Shown piece by piece: positions 8,416-14,515 of a stretch of 30,629 nucleotides of DNA. The notes below the pieces were generated by a model. That model had not been told where the DNA came from. It saw nothing but the letters and a program-made list of their open reading frames with translations, and made no database searches. The position numbers and the translations under genes were made by a program. Each line of letters starts with the position of its first letter. Position 1 is the stretch's first letter. This DNA is from SIG575 sp045542485. Lineage in GTDB: Bacteria; Bacillota; Clostridia; Oscillospirales; Acutalibacteraceae. Location: assembly GCA_045542485.1 (NCBI GenBank), contig JAZQLC010000001.1:1-30629 (forward strand). Reading direction: 5' to 3'.

Positions 8416-8856
8416 TCAGTTTTCGTTTTCAATAGCTGTTATTTTGTCAACTCTCAATGCGTGTCTGCCGCCTTCAAAGCCTGTTGAAAGGAAAATATCA
8501 ACAAGCTCACAAGCAAGTCCCGGACCTACCACTCTTCCTCCGAGACAGAGAACATTCGCATCGTTATGAAGTCTTGTAAATTTTGCAGAAAATTCGTCAG
8601 AACAAACTGCAGCGCGTATGCCTTTGTGCTTGTTAGCGGCAATTGAAATACCGATTCCCGTACCACACACAAGTATACCGTTTTCACATTCACCGTCGAG
8701 AATACTTTTACAGACAAGTCTTGCAATATCAGGATAATCAACGCTGTTCCCGTCATATGTGCCGAAGTCCTTGAAAGGAATGCCATTTTTAGCCAGATGA
8801 GCTATAATTTCTTTTTTTAATTCATAACCGCCGTGGTCACAACCGATTGCTACCAT
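8416..8856 (-). CDS. rpiB: Ribose-5-phosphate isomerase B
   Basis: A 146-residue RpiB/LacAB-family isomerase interconverting ribulose 5-phosphate and ribose 5-phosphate in the pentose phosphate pathway, which supplies ribose for PRPP, the substrate of the neighbouring upp. Visible residues are the CDHGGYELK start (D7, H8), catalytic C64 in VCGTGIGISIAANK and H97 in TRLHNDANVL. GGRVVG near the C-terminus is also conserved. It begins 13 nt after tsaB and ends 15 nt before upp. The length is typical. Confidence 0.95.
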   Translation of the reverse strand: MVAIGCDHGGYELKKEIIAHLAKNGIPFKDFGTYDGNSVDYPDIARLVCKSILDGECENGILVCGTGIGISIAANKHKGIRAAVCSDEFSAKFTRLHNDANVLCLGGRVVGPGLACELVDIFLSTGFEGGRHALRVDKITAIENEN

Positions 8857-8869
8857 ATAAGAGTCCTCC

Positions 8870-9571
8870 TTAATTTTTACCGAGAGATTGCTTTTTCATA
8901 AGCTCTCTTTGTGCCTGAGGAAGCCTTATATAATTCACGGCTATTTTTTCAGGACTTTTGCTTTCATAATTCAGTGAACACAAAGCAACGGATGAAGCCC
9001 TTTGCTTTCTGATATTCACAGGTGCAATAAAAAGTGAATCAACAGTACTCACAAGCTTATTATAACACAATTGCGCACCATCACCAACAAGAATTACTTT
9101 TTTTTCTGAATTTTTAAGCTTTTCACCCAGCTCATCAATAGAAATTGCAGTATCTTCTGTCAAGCGTTTCACTTTACATCCGTCAGTATTTTCGAATAAC
9201 GCAGTGTACACCTGATTACATCGAGCATCCATAACCGAGCAGATTATTCCGTCAAAAACAGAAACGTTGTATGCCATACTTTCAAGAGTCGAAACCTCAG
9301 TGCAAGGTATATTATTTGTAAATGCAATACCTTTGACGGTTGCTATTCCGATTCTTACACCTGTAAAAGAGCCGGGGCCATTCGCGACAGCAATTCTATC
9401 AATGTCATTTATTGAAATTTCAGCATTATTTATGCAGCTTTCGATCATCGGCAACAAAGTCTGACTGTGGGTCAGACCGGTATCTGAAAAAACCTCACTA
9501 AGAAGTTTTCCGTCTTTGATAATTGCTGCACTGGCTGAAGATGCCGAACTTTCAACACCTAAAATTATCAT
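8870..9571 (-). CDS. tsaB: tRNA t6A biosynthesis protein TsaB
   Basis: A 233-residue actin-like ASKHA protein of the TsaB (YeaZ) family. It partners TsaD and TsaE in making N6-threonylcarbamoyladenosine at position 37 of ANN-decoding tRNAs. Diagnostic stretches are ILGVESSASSASAAI at the N-terminus, LTHSQTLLPMIE near 34-45 and AVANGPGSFTGVRIGIATVKG near 62-82. The start codon directly abuts the tsaE stop codon, and its ribosome binding site lies inside the end of tsaE, indicating translational coupling. tsaD is not in the window. Confidence 0.95.
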   Translation of the reverse strand: MIILGVESSASSASAAIIKDGKLLSEVFSDTGLTHSQTLLPMIESCINNAEISINDIDRIAVANGPGSFTGVRIGIATVKGIAFTNNIPCTEVSTLESMAYNVSVFDGIICSVMDARCNQVYTALFENTDGCKVKRLTEDTAISIDELGEKLKNSEKKVILVGDGAQLCYNKLVSTVDSLFIAPVNIRKQRASSVALCSLNYESKSPEKIAVNYIRLPQAQRELMKKQSLGKN

Positions 9572-10009
9572 TTATGTATTTACCTCCCCCGGTTCAAAAA
9601 CGGTAATGATTCTGTGATTATCATCATTATTGCCTTTTTCAAATTCAATCCTTATATATCCCTCAGGAAGAACATTTTCGATGTTTTCGCTCCATTCGAC
9701 GGCAAGAACACCGCCCATATCAAGGTAATCAAAAAAGCCCGTAGAATACAGATCATCCCATGTGCTGATTCTGTACATATCAAAATGATAAAGATGAGGA
9801 TTTCCGCCGTAATCGTGAACAATGGCAAATGTCGGACTGCTGATTTCCGAATCATTCCCCAGTCCCCTCGCAAGACCTCGCACAAAAGCTGTTTTACCCA
9901 TTCCGAGCGTACCGAACATCGCAAGAACTTCATTACCATTCAATTGCGATGCAATTTCGGAAGCTATTCTTTCAGTATCAGAAGGGCTGTTAGAAATATA
10001 TTTTTTCAT
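9572..10009 (-). CDS. tsaE: tRNA t6A biosynthesis ATPase TsaE
   Basis: A 145-residue P-loop ATPase of the TsaE (YjeE) family that works with TsaB and TsaD in t6A formation. The Walker A region is GTLGMGKT (33-40, with K39 and T40); the family usually has GDLGAGKT, so T34 and M37 are departures. SPTFAIVHDY and HFDMYRI follow in the usual order, and VEWSENI is near residue 104. GAGGTAA precedes the ATG. It is the first gene of the tsaE-tsaB-rpiB-upp-spoIIM run, about 30 bases downstream of a promoter. Confidence 0.94.
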   Translation of the reverse strand: MKKYISNSPSDTERIASEIASQLNGNEVLAMFGTLGMGKTAFVRGLARGLGNDSEISSPTFAIVHDYGGNPHLYHFDMYRISTWDDLYSTGFFDYLDMGGVLAVEWSENIENVLPEGYIRIEFEKGNNDDNHRIITVFEPGEVNT

Positions 10010-10038
10010 CGGATTACCTCAAAAATCTCTTTTTTATT

Positions 10039-10066
10039 ATTATACCACTTTTGACAAAAATGTAAA
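10039..10066 (-). promoter_or_regulatory. Promoter of the tsaE-tsaB-rpiB-upp-spoIIM run
   Basis: On the - strand, TTTACA (complement of 10061-10066), a 16-nt spacer and TATAAT (complement of 10039-10044) precede tsaE by about 30 nt. No other clear promoter was found within the five-gene run. Confidence 0.65.
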
Positions 10067-10076
10067 TACAAATAAT

Positions 10077-10102
10077 AAAAAATAAGCCGTTTATGTCGGC
10101 TT
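10077..10102 (-). terminator. Possible terminator hairpin on the - strand
   Basis: AAGCCG (complement of 10097-10102), a seven-base loop and CGGCTT (complement of 10084-10089) are followed by ATTTTTT. There is no gene upstream on this strand, so it would end either a small RNA or antisense transcription. It belongs to the larger inverted-repeat element at 10084-10167. Confidence 0.45.
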
Positions 10103-10167
10103 CCCAACATAATACGGCTATTGCAACACAATACAAACGCTCTCATTTGTGTTGCAAATATATTATG
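10084..10167. repeat. Nested inverted-repeat element with alternative folds
   Basis: Outer arms are CATAATA (10108-10114) and TATTATG (10161-10167). Inner perfect 11-bp arms are TTGCAACACAA (10121-10131) and TTGTGTTGCAA (10147-10157), around a 15-nt loop. A neighbouring hairpin, AAGCCG/CGGCTT (10084-10102), competes: its AGCCGTTTATG is complementary, with one extra base, to CATAATACGGCT (10108-10119). No open reading frame with a credible start lies here. It may encode a small structured RNA or be a DNA palindrome; the function is unknown. Confidence 0.5.
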
Positions 10168-10221
10168 TGCCTGATTTCACGAAATAAACAGGTAAATACA
10201 GTAAAAATATTAATAAAAGAC

Positions 10222-10250
10222 TTGCATTTTTCTTTTGACTGTGATAAAAT
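10222..10250 (+). promoter_or_regulatory. secG promoter
   Basis: TTGCAT (10222-10227), a 17-nt spacer and TAAAAT (10245-10250) end 17 bases before the GGAGGT ribosome binding site (10268-10273) of secG. Confidence 0.65.
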
Positions 10251-10282
10251 ATATCGAAAATATCATTGGAGGTAATATAATT

Positions 10283-10540
10283 ATGATGACAGGATATGAA
10301 ATTGCATTAGCAGCTGTTTTGATTGTTTTATCAATATTCCTTATTATTGTAGTTCTTCTTCAGGAAAGCAAATCAGCCGGTCTCTCAGGTGCAATTGCAG
10401 GTGGCGCAGATACTTTCTTCGGCAAAAATAAAGGCCGTACAATGGAAGCTAAGCTCGAAAAAGCAACAAAAATTGTTGCAATTATTTTCTTCGTTCTTAC
10501 ACTTGTTACTTGCTTCCTTATTGCTTTCTTCAGAGGCTGA
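10283..10540 (+). CDS. secG: Preprotein translocase subunit SecG
   Basis: An 85-residue membrane protein with the SecG plan: a first helix (about 4-24), a cytoplasmic loop with QESKSAGLSGAIAGGADTFFGKNKGRTMEAKLEKAT (about 25-60), and a second helix (about 61-82). SecG is the auxiliary subunit of the SecYEG protein-export channel. The frame can be opened at 10235, but that start would lie inside the promoter. GGAGGT at 10268-10273 fits the ATG pair at 10283 and 10286; I chose the first. It is a single gene with its own promoter and terminator. Confidence 0.93.
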   Translation: MMTGYEIALAAVLIVLSIFLIIVVLLQESKSAGLSGAIAGGADTFFGKNKGRTMEAKLEKATKIVAIIFFVLTLVTCFLIAFFRG

Positions 10541-10568
10541 TTAATAATTTCTGAATGTAAAATGATTT

Positions 10569-10603
10569 AAACCTCGTTTAGCTCAGGCTTTACGAGGTTT
10601 TTT
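10569..10603 (+). terminator. secG terminator
   Basis: AAACCTCGT (10569-10577) pairs with ACGAGGTTT (10592-10600), and the T-run continues to 10603. Confidence 0.85.
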
Positions 10604-10633
10604 CATCAAAAGATTTTATTTGTATCAAATCAC

Positions 10634-10667
10634 TTGCATTGACAGCATAATACAGTTATAATATAAA
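10634..10667 (+). promoter_or_regulatory. Overlapping tandem promoters of the rodA-like gene
   Basis: Two near-consensus promoters overlap with a 5-nt offset: TTGCAT (10634) - 17 nt - TATAAT (10657-10662), and TTGACA (10639) - 17 nt - TATAAA (10662-10667). Either could drive the downstream gene. Confidence 0.65.
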
Positions 10668-10693
10668 GGAATAATTTATAAGAGGTGCTTTCC

Positions 10694-11884
10694 TTGGAAA
10701 GTTTGCGAAAAATTTTCACTAAATTTATTAAAGGTACTGACTGGCTGATGATGCTTTTATGTCTGATTGCGTCATCGGTCGGTGCCGTGCTTGTCCATAG
10801 CGCTACATTATATACACTCACTGAGGATCAGGTTATTTCCCGTGATACACGAACAATGCTCATAGCTGTCACATTGGGAATAATTGTTGCATTTGTCATA
10901 TCACTCATTGACTATGAACTGATAATCAAGATATGGCCTGTTATTGCAGGTGTGGCATTTCTACTGATGGTTTCACTGTTCTTTTTCGGTGTTGGTCCCG
11001 ATGCACGAAGTGACGCAAAAACCTGGCTCAAAATCACAAACTCATTTTATCTCCAGCCGTCAGAATTTGTTAAACTGGCATTCATAGTTACTTTTTCTGT
11101 TCACATCGAGCTTATTTCCGATAAAATTGATAAGGTTCTGAATGTGCTTCTTCTCACTGCACATGCTATGGTTTATGCTGGTCTTGTAGCACTTACGGGT
11201 GATATTGGTTCTGCTCTTGTTTTCGTCTTTATTTTTATCGGTATGATGTTCATAGCAAATGTAAAACTGAGATTTTTTGCTATTGGTCTTCTCGGAGTAA
11301 TTGCTATGATACCGATTATATGGACAAAAGTTTTCTCTGAAATCCAGAAAGAAAGATTCCTCGCACTCCTCTTTCCCGAAGCTTACGGAGATGTTATATA
11401 CCAGCAGGATAACTGTATAAAGGCAATCGGCTCCGGCGGATTTTTCGGAAAAGGACTATTTAACGGAACTTTCACACAAAACGGCATCGTTCCCGAAAGC
11501 AGAAATGATATGATACTTTCGGTTGTAGGTGAAGAACTGGGATTTGTAGGATGCCTTGGATTGCTTGTTCTTTTCACCTTTGTTGTGATGAGAATAATCA
11601 ACAACGGAAGACGTTCGAAAGATAACAGCGGTACACTCGTTTGCTACGGTGTCGCATTTATGATACTGTCTCAGATTGTTATCAATATCGGTATGTGTCT
11701 TCAGCTTCTGCCGGTTATCGGTATTACTCTTCCGTTTATGAGTGCAGGTGGCTCATCAACTCTTTCAATTTATGTTGCCGTCGGACTTATAATGAGTATA
11801 TACAGACAAAACATTGAAACCGAGCCTGAAAATTTCATTGTATCAGGAATTGTAACACCATATTCAAATTATAAAACTAAATAA
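10694..11884 (+). CDS. rodA: RodA/FtsW/SpoVE-family (SEDS) peptidoglycan glycosyltransferase
   Basis: A 396-residue polytopic membrane protein with about ten hydrophobic segments. SEDS proteins polymerise lipid II into glycan strands with a partner class B PBP. Family motifs are LQPSEFVKLAFI, TGDIGSALVFVFIF, GSGGFFGKGLFNGT, VPESRNDMILSVVGEELGFVG and LPFMSAGGSSTLSIY. The acidic residue of the usual H/N-T-D segment is present (RNDM), though the threonine is replaced. The frame opens at GTG 10685, but AGAGGTG at 10681-10687 is better placed as ribosome binding site for the TTG at 10694. RodA seems more likely than FtsW because no division genes are near, but the assignment within the family is inferred. 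Confidence 0.82.
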   Translation: MESLRKIFTKFIKGTDWLMMLLCLIASSVGAVLVHSATLYTLTEDQVISRDTRTMLIAVTLGIIVAFVISLIDYELIIKIWPVIAGVAFLLMVSLFFFGVGPDARSDAKTWLKITNSFYLQPSEFVKLAFIVTFSVHIELISDKIDKVLNVLLLTAHAMVYAGLVALTGDIGSALVFVFIFIGMMFIANVKLRFFAIGLLGVIAMIPIIWTKVFSEIQKERFLALLFPEAYGDVIYQQDNCIKAIGSGGFFGKGLFNGTFTQNGIVPESRNDMILSVVGEELGFVGCLGLLVLFTFVVMRIINNGRRSKDNSGTLVCYGVAFMILSQIVINIGMCLQLLPVIGITLPFMSAGGSSTLSIYVAVGLIMSIYRQNIETEPENFIVSGIVTPYSNYKTK

Positions 11885-11930
11885 AAAATTACCATCGATA
11901 TGCTTCAACAAACATATCGATGGTTTTTTT
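11883..11930. terminator. Bidirectional terminator (rodA / glycosyltransferase)
   Basis: ACCATCGATATG (11891-11902) pairs with CATATCGATGG (11913-11923). Seven T follow on the + strand (11924-11930), and six A precede the stem (11883-11888), giving a T-run on the - strand, so both convergent genes can terminate here. Confidence 0.85.
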
Positions 11931-11931
11931 G

Positions 11932-13125
11932 TTACATATTATCGAAATAATCACCAAGAATTTTCACATAAGCCATACAGTCGAGTCGATTGTCATTCTT
12001 GCAGTTTTTGTGAATTTCGGTAATCTCATCACCAGTCACTTTGCAGGATTCAGCAAAAATCTTTTCAAAAGAATCGTATTCTGCCTCTTCTGAAATAAAC
12101 CCGTTGACTCCGTTGACAATATAATCCTTCAAATCACTTGTAGGTGTTGTTATTGAAGGCACGCCCATAGTGAGACATTCAGAAAATTTTGTAGGGAAGC
12201 CTGCCAGTGTCGGTTGTGAAACCACACGCGCAAAAACTGAAAAGTCAGCTTTGGCAATTGCCTCAAGGCAAACCTTATTGTCGCAGAATCCGTGGAATGT
12301 AATTCTTTCATCTCTTGCATACTCTTCATTTCCCGGGTACAGTGTAAGAAAATCATCAATAGTGATGCCGAAAATATCAAATTTCGCGTGTGAAGGTGCT
12401 GTTTTAGAAAACGCTGCTACACACCAATCAACTCTGTCTTTGCCACCATTAAAGCCCGGATTTCCTGAGTAAACATATCTCAATGTGCCATCATATTTAT
12501 ATTCAGGCAAATTCTGAAAACGCTTATCTGTTGAAACGGTAAGCGACGGAACAACTATACAATTGCAGTTGTGCTCTTTGGTGTAATAATCATAAAGAAA
12601 GGTGCTTATCGTAATAACATTTCTGATTTTCGGTTTCAACACCTTTACATAAACTTCTTCATCAAGTTTTTTGTAAGTGCGTCTGATAATATTACCCATA
12701 AACTTATCAAACCAGTCTTCAGTATCAGAAACCATATGAATCTTGTTTTTCTTTGCAAAACGCATAAGGCCGTAAAAATTTGTTGAACCGATGCTGCAAC
12801 AGACAATAGAATGAACGCCTTCATCAAAATAGTCAGAAATAACCTTTGTCATTTTCTTATAAGCCACGGCATCCTTAACCCAATCAGAATTTGAAATAGG
12901 ATAAGGCACATTGTAGCAATCAAAGCCATTTACCGTAAAGTAAGTTTCCTTAAGATTTTTAGAGGTGTTTTTATCTTTACTATATCCGATAAGAACAGGT
13001 TTATAACCGGCTTCTCTCAGTGCGATACAGTTTGCAAGAACTCTGTGGGCAAGTGCATTGATGTCGGGCAGTTCAATATGCGCAATATAAAAAATAACTT
13101 TACCGTTTTCTTTATTTTTTTTCAT
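11932..13125 (-). CDS. GT4-like glycosyltransferase
   Basis: A 397-residue GT-B-fold glycosyltransferase. The N-terminal half (KVIFYIAHIELPDINALAHRVLANCIALREAGY) is the acceptor-binding Rossmann-like domain. The C-terminal half has the donor-sugar site: YVYSGNPGFNGGKDRVDW near 220, ITFHGF near 268 and GFPTKFSECLTMGVPSITTP near 310-330, where E-C-L-T-M-G-V-P corresponds to the EX7E region of family GT4. The donor and acceptor are unknown; envelope polysaccharide or glycolipid synthesis is likely. It has its own promoter and GGAGG ribosome binding site, and lies downstream of a CapA-like gene on the same strand. Confidence 0.8.
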   Translation of the reverse strand: MKKNKENGKVIFYIAHIELPDINALAHRVLANCIALREAGYKPVLIGYSKDKNTSKNLKETYFTVNGFDCYNVPYPISNSDWVKDAVAYKKMTKVISDYFDEGVHSIVCCSIGSTNFYGLMRFAKKNKIHMVSDTEDWFDKFMGNIIRRTYKKLDEEVYVKVLKPKIRNVITISTFLYDYYTKEHNCNCIVVPSLTVSTDKRFQNLPEYKYDGTLRYVYSGNPGFNGGKDRVDWCVAAFSKTAPSHAKFDIFGITIDDFLTLYPGNEEYARDERITFHGFCDNKVCLEAIAKADFSVFARVVSQPTLAGFPTKFSECLTMGVPSITTPTSDLKDYIVNGVNGFISEEAEYDSFEKIFAESCKVTGDEITEIHKNCKNDNRLDCMAYVKILGDYFDNM

Positions 13126-13163
13126 TTTGTTCCTCCGTAAAACTTAATAACAATCTGTAACAC

Positions 13164-13192
13164 ATTCTATCATATTAATACTAAAAGGTCAA
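13164..13192 (-). promoter_or_regulatory. Promoter of the glycosyltransferase gene
   Basis: TTGACC (complement of 13187-13192), a 17-nt spacer and TAGAAT (complement of 13164-13169) lie in the 68-nt gap after the capA-like gene. Confidence 0.65.
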
Positions 13193-13193
13193 A

Positions 13194-14504
13194 TTATGCT
13201 GCGTCGTCGATATCAGACTGATCTGAATTATTAAACTCTTTTATTCCTGCTTCTACAAGTGCCATTGTTCTGTTATAAGACTCTTTTGCAGAAGCGACTG
13301 TATAATCGTTTAGATTAAACGCTGACTTCCAATCATTCACGCTTTTATCAAGCGGAATCACTCTGTAACTTCCGTTATTAAGATTGGTCCATGTTGGAAT
13401 TACATCAACAGTGCTCACTTCGACTCTGCCGTCGCCGTACTTTGTAAAGTGTACATTAAAAATAAGTCCGTCCTCAGTGTTGCCCGTAGAAAGGTTCATA
13501 AGGTGTCTTCTTTGATTTGATATAAAATTGCCCATTGAGTAAAGACAAACTGTTCTTTTGCCTGAAACTGAGGATTTTATAACCTTCACAGGCTCCACAA
13601 CATGAGGATGTCCTCCGATTATGACATCAACACCCAGGTCACACATTTTCTGTGCCATCTGCGTCTGATATTCATTAGCTTCAAGCAGATATTCTGTTCC
13701 CCAGTGAGGATAGACAACAATCACATCAGCGCCGTCATTTTTCATTTGTGAAATTTTATTTTCAAGGTCTGAATAAAATAAATCAAGTTTATCGTAATTA
13801 AAAGTATTGATAAGGTTGACGGCACTCTTATCAACGAGTATACCATTTATTGCCTTATTCCCCTCACCTGTTGACGGCGTTTCATAAGTATAATTGACAA
13901 TACCGATTTTTATACCTTTAACAGAAACAATATTATATAATTTTTCAGTGTTATCCTTTGCAACACCCGTATAATCAATACCTTTATTTTCAATCACGCC
14001 TATTTTTCTGATAAATCCTGAATATCCGCAGTCATAAGTGTGATTATTAGCTAATGTTAGCATATCAACGCCCATATAATCAGCAGCATCCACAATTGAA
14101 TCAGGGCAGTTGAACAACGGATATCCTGAATATTCCATTCCGTTTTCTGTTCCGCCAAGTGAAACCTCCAGATTAGCAACACAGTAATCCGCCTTTTCAA
14201 GATAAGGCTTCACATATTGAAAAATCGGTGTGAAATCGTATGTGCCGTCCTGTTTCCACACGCTTCTGAAAACGGGTGCGTGTATAAGCAAATCACCTAC
14301 ACTCGACAGAGTTGCCGTACTGACAATATCGTCCGCTCCGTATGCGGATTCTTCTGAATCAGGCGAAACATCTACGGGAGCCTTCTGCATAGGTAAATCG
14401 AGAAAATTTGTCACTACAAACAAAACACATACAGAAAGTATAAATGTTATCAGAAAAGCCTTAAGAAACCTTCTTGCAGGATTACTTGCTTTTTTTCTTG
14501 ACAT
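13194..14504 (-). CDS. CapA/PgsA-family membrane-anchored metallophosphoesterase-like protein
   Basis: A 436-residue protein with an N-terminal membrane anchor (about 14-33), a short Ser/Asp/Glu linker and an extracellular CapA-type calcineurin-like domain. Motifs run in family order: SVGDLLIHAPVF near 68-78, CVANLEVSLGG, MLTLANNHTYDCGYSGF, VVYPHWGTEYLLEANEYQ, DVIIGGHPHVVEP and LYSMGNFISNQ. CapA/PgsA proteins were found in poly-gamma-glutamate capsule export, but most homologues are uncharacterised, and no capB or capC gene is nearby. It starts 11 nt after pcrA, with its ribosome binding site overlapping the pcrA stop codon, so it is co-transcribed with the helicase. Metal-binding function is inferred from the motifs. 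Confidence 0.87.
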   Translation of the reverse strand: MSRKKASNPARRFLKAFLITFILSVCVLFVVTNFLDLPMQKAPVDVSPDSEESAYGADDIVSTATLSSVGDLLIHAPVFRSVWKQDGTYDFTPIFQYVKPYLEKADYCVANLEVSLGGTENGMEYSGYPLFNCPDSIVDAADYMGVDMLTLANNHTYDCGYSGFIRKIGVIENKGIDYTGVAKDNTEKLYNIVSVKGIKIGIVNYTYETPSTGEGNKAINGILVDKSAVNLINTFNYDKLDLFYSDLENKISQMKNDGADVIVVYPHWGTEYLLEANEYQTQMAQKMCDLGVDVIIGGHPHVVEPVKVIKSSVSGKRTVCLYSMGNFISNQRRHLMNLSTGNTEDGLIFNVHFTKYGDGRVEVSTVDVIPTWTNLNNGSYRVIPLDKSVNDWKSAFNLNDYTVASAKESYNRTMALVEAGIKEFNNSDQSDIDDAA

Positions 14505-14515
14505 AAACTCATCCC

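Noticed and set aside
10051..10079. TTGACA on the + strand as a promoter towards secG
   Set aside because: There is no acceptable -10 box 16-18 bases downstream, and a better placed promoter for secG exists at 10222-10250.
10093..10275. 60-codon open frame on the + strand between tsaE and secG
   Set aside because: It has no ribosome binding site, an unlikely residue composition, runs through the inverted-repeat element and the secG promoter, and ends inside the secG leader region.
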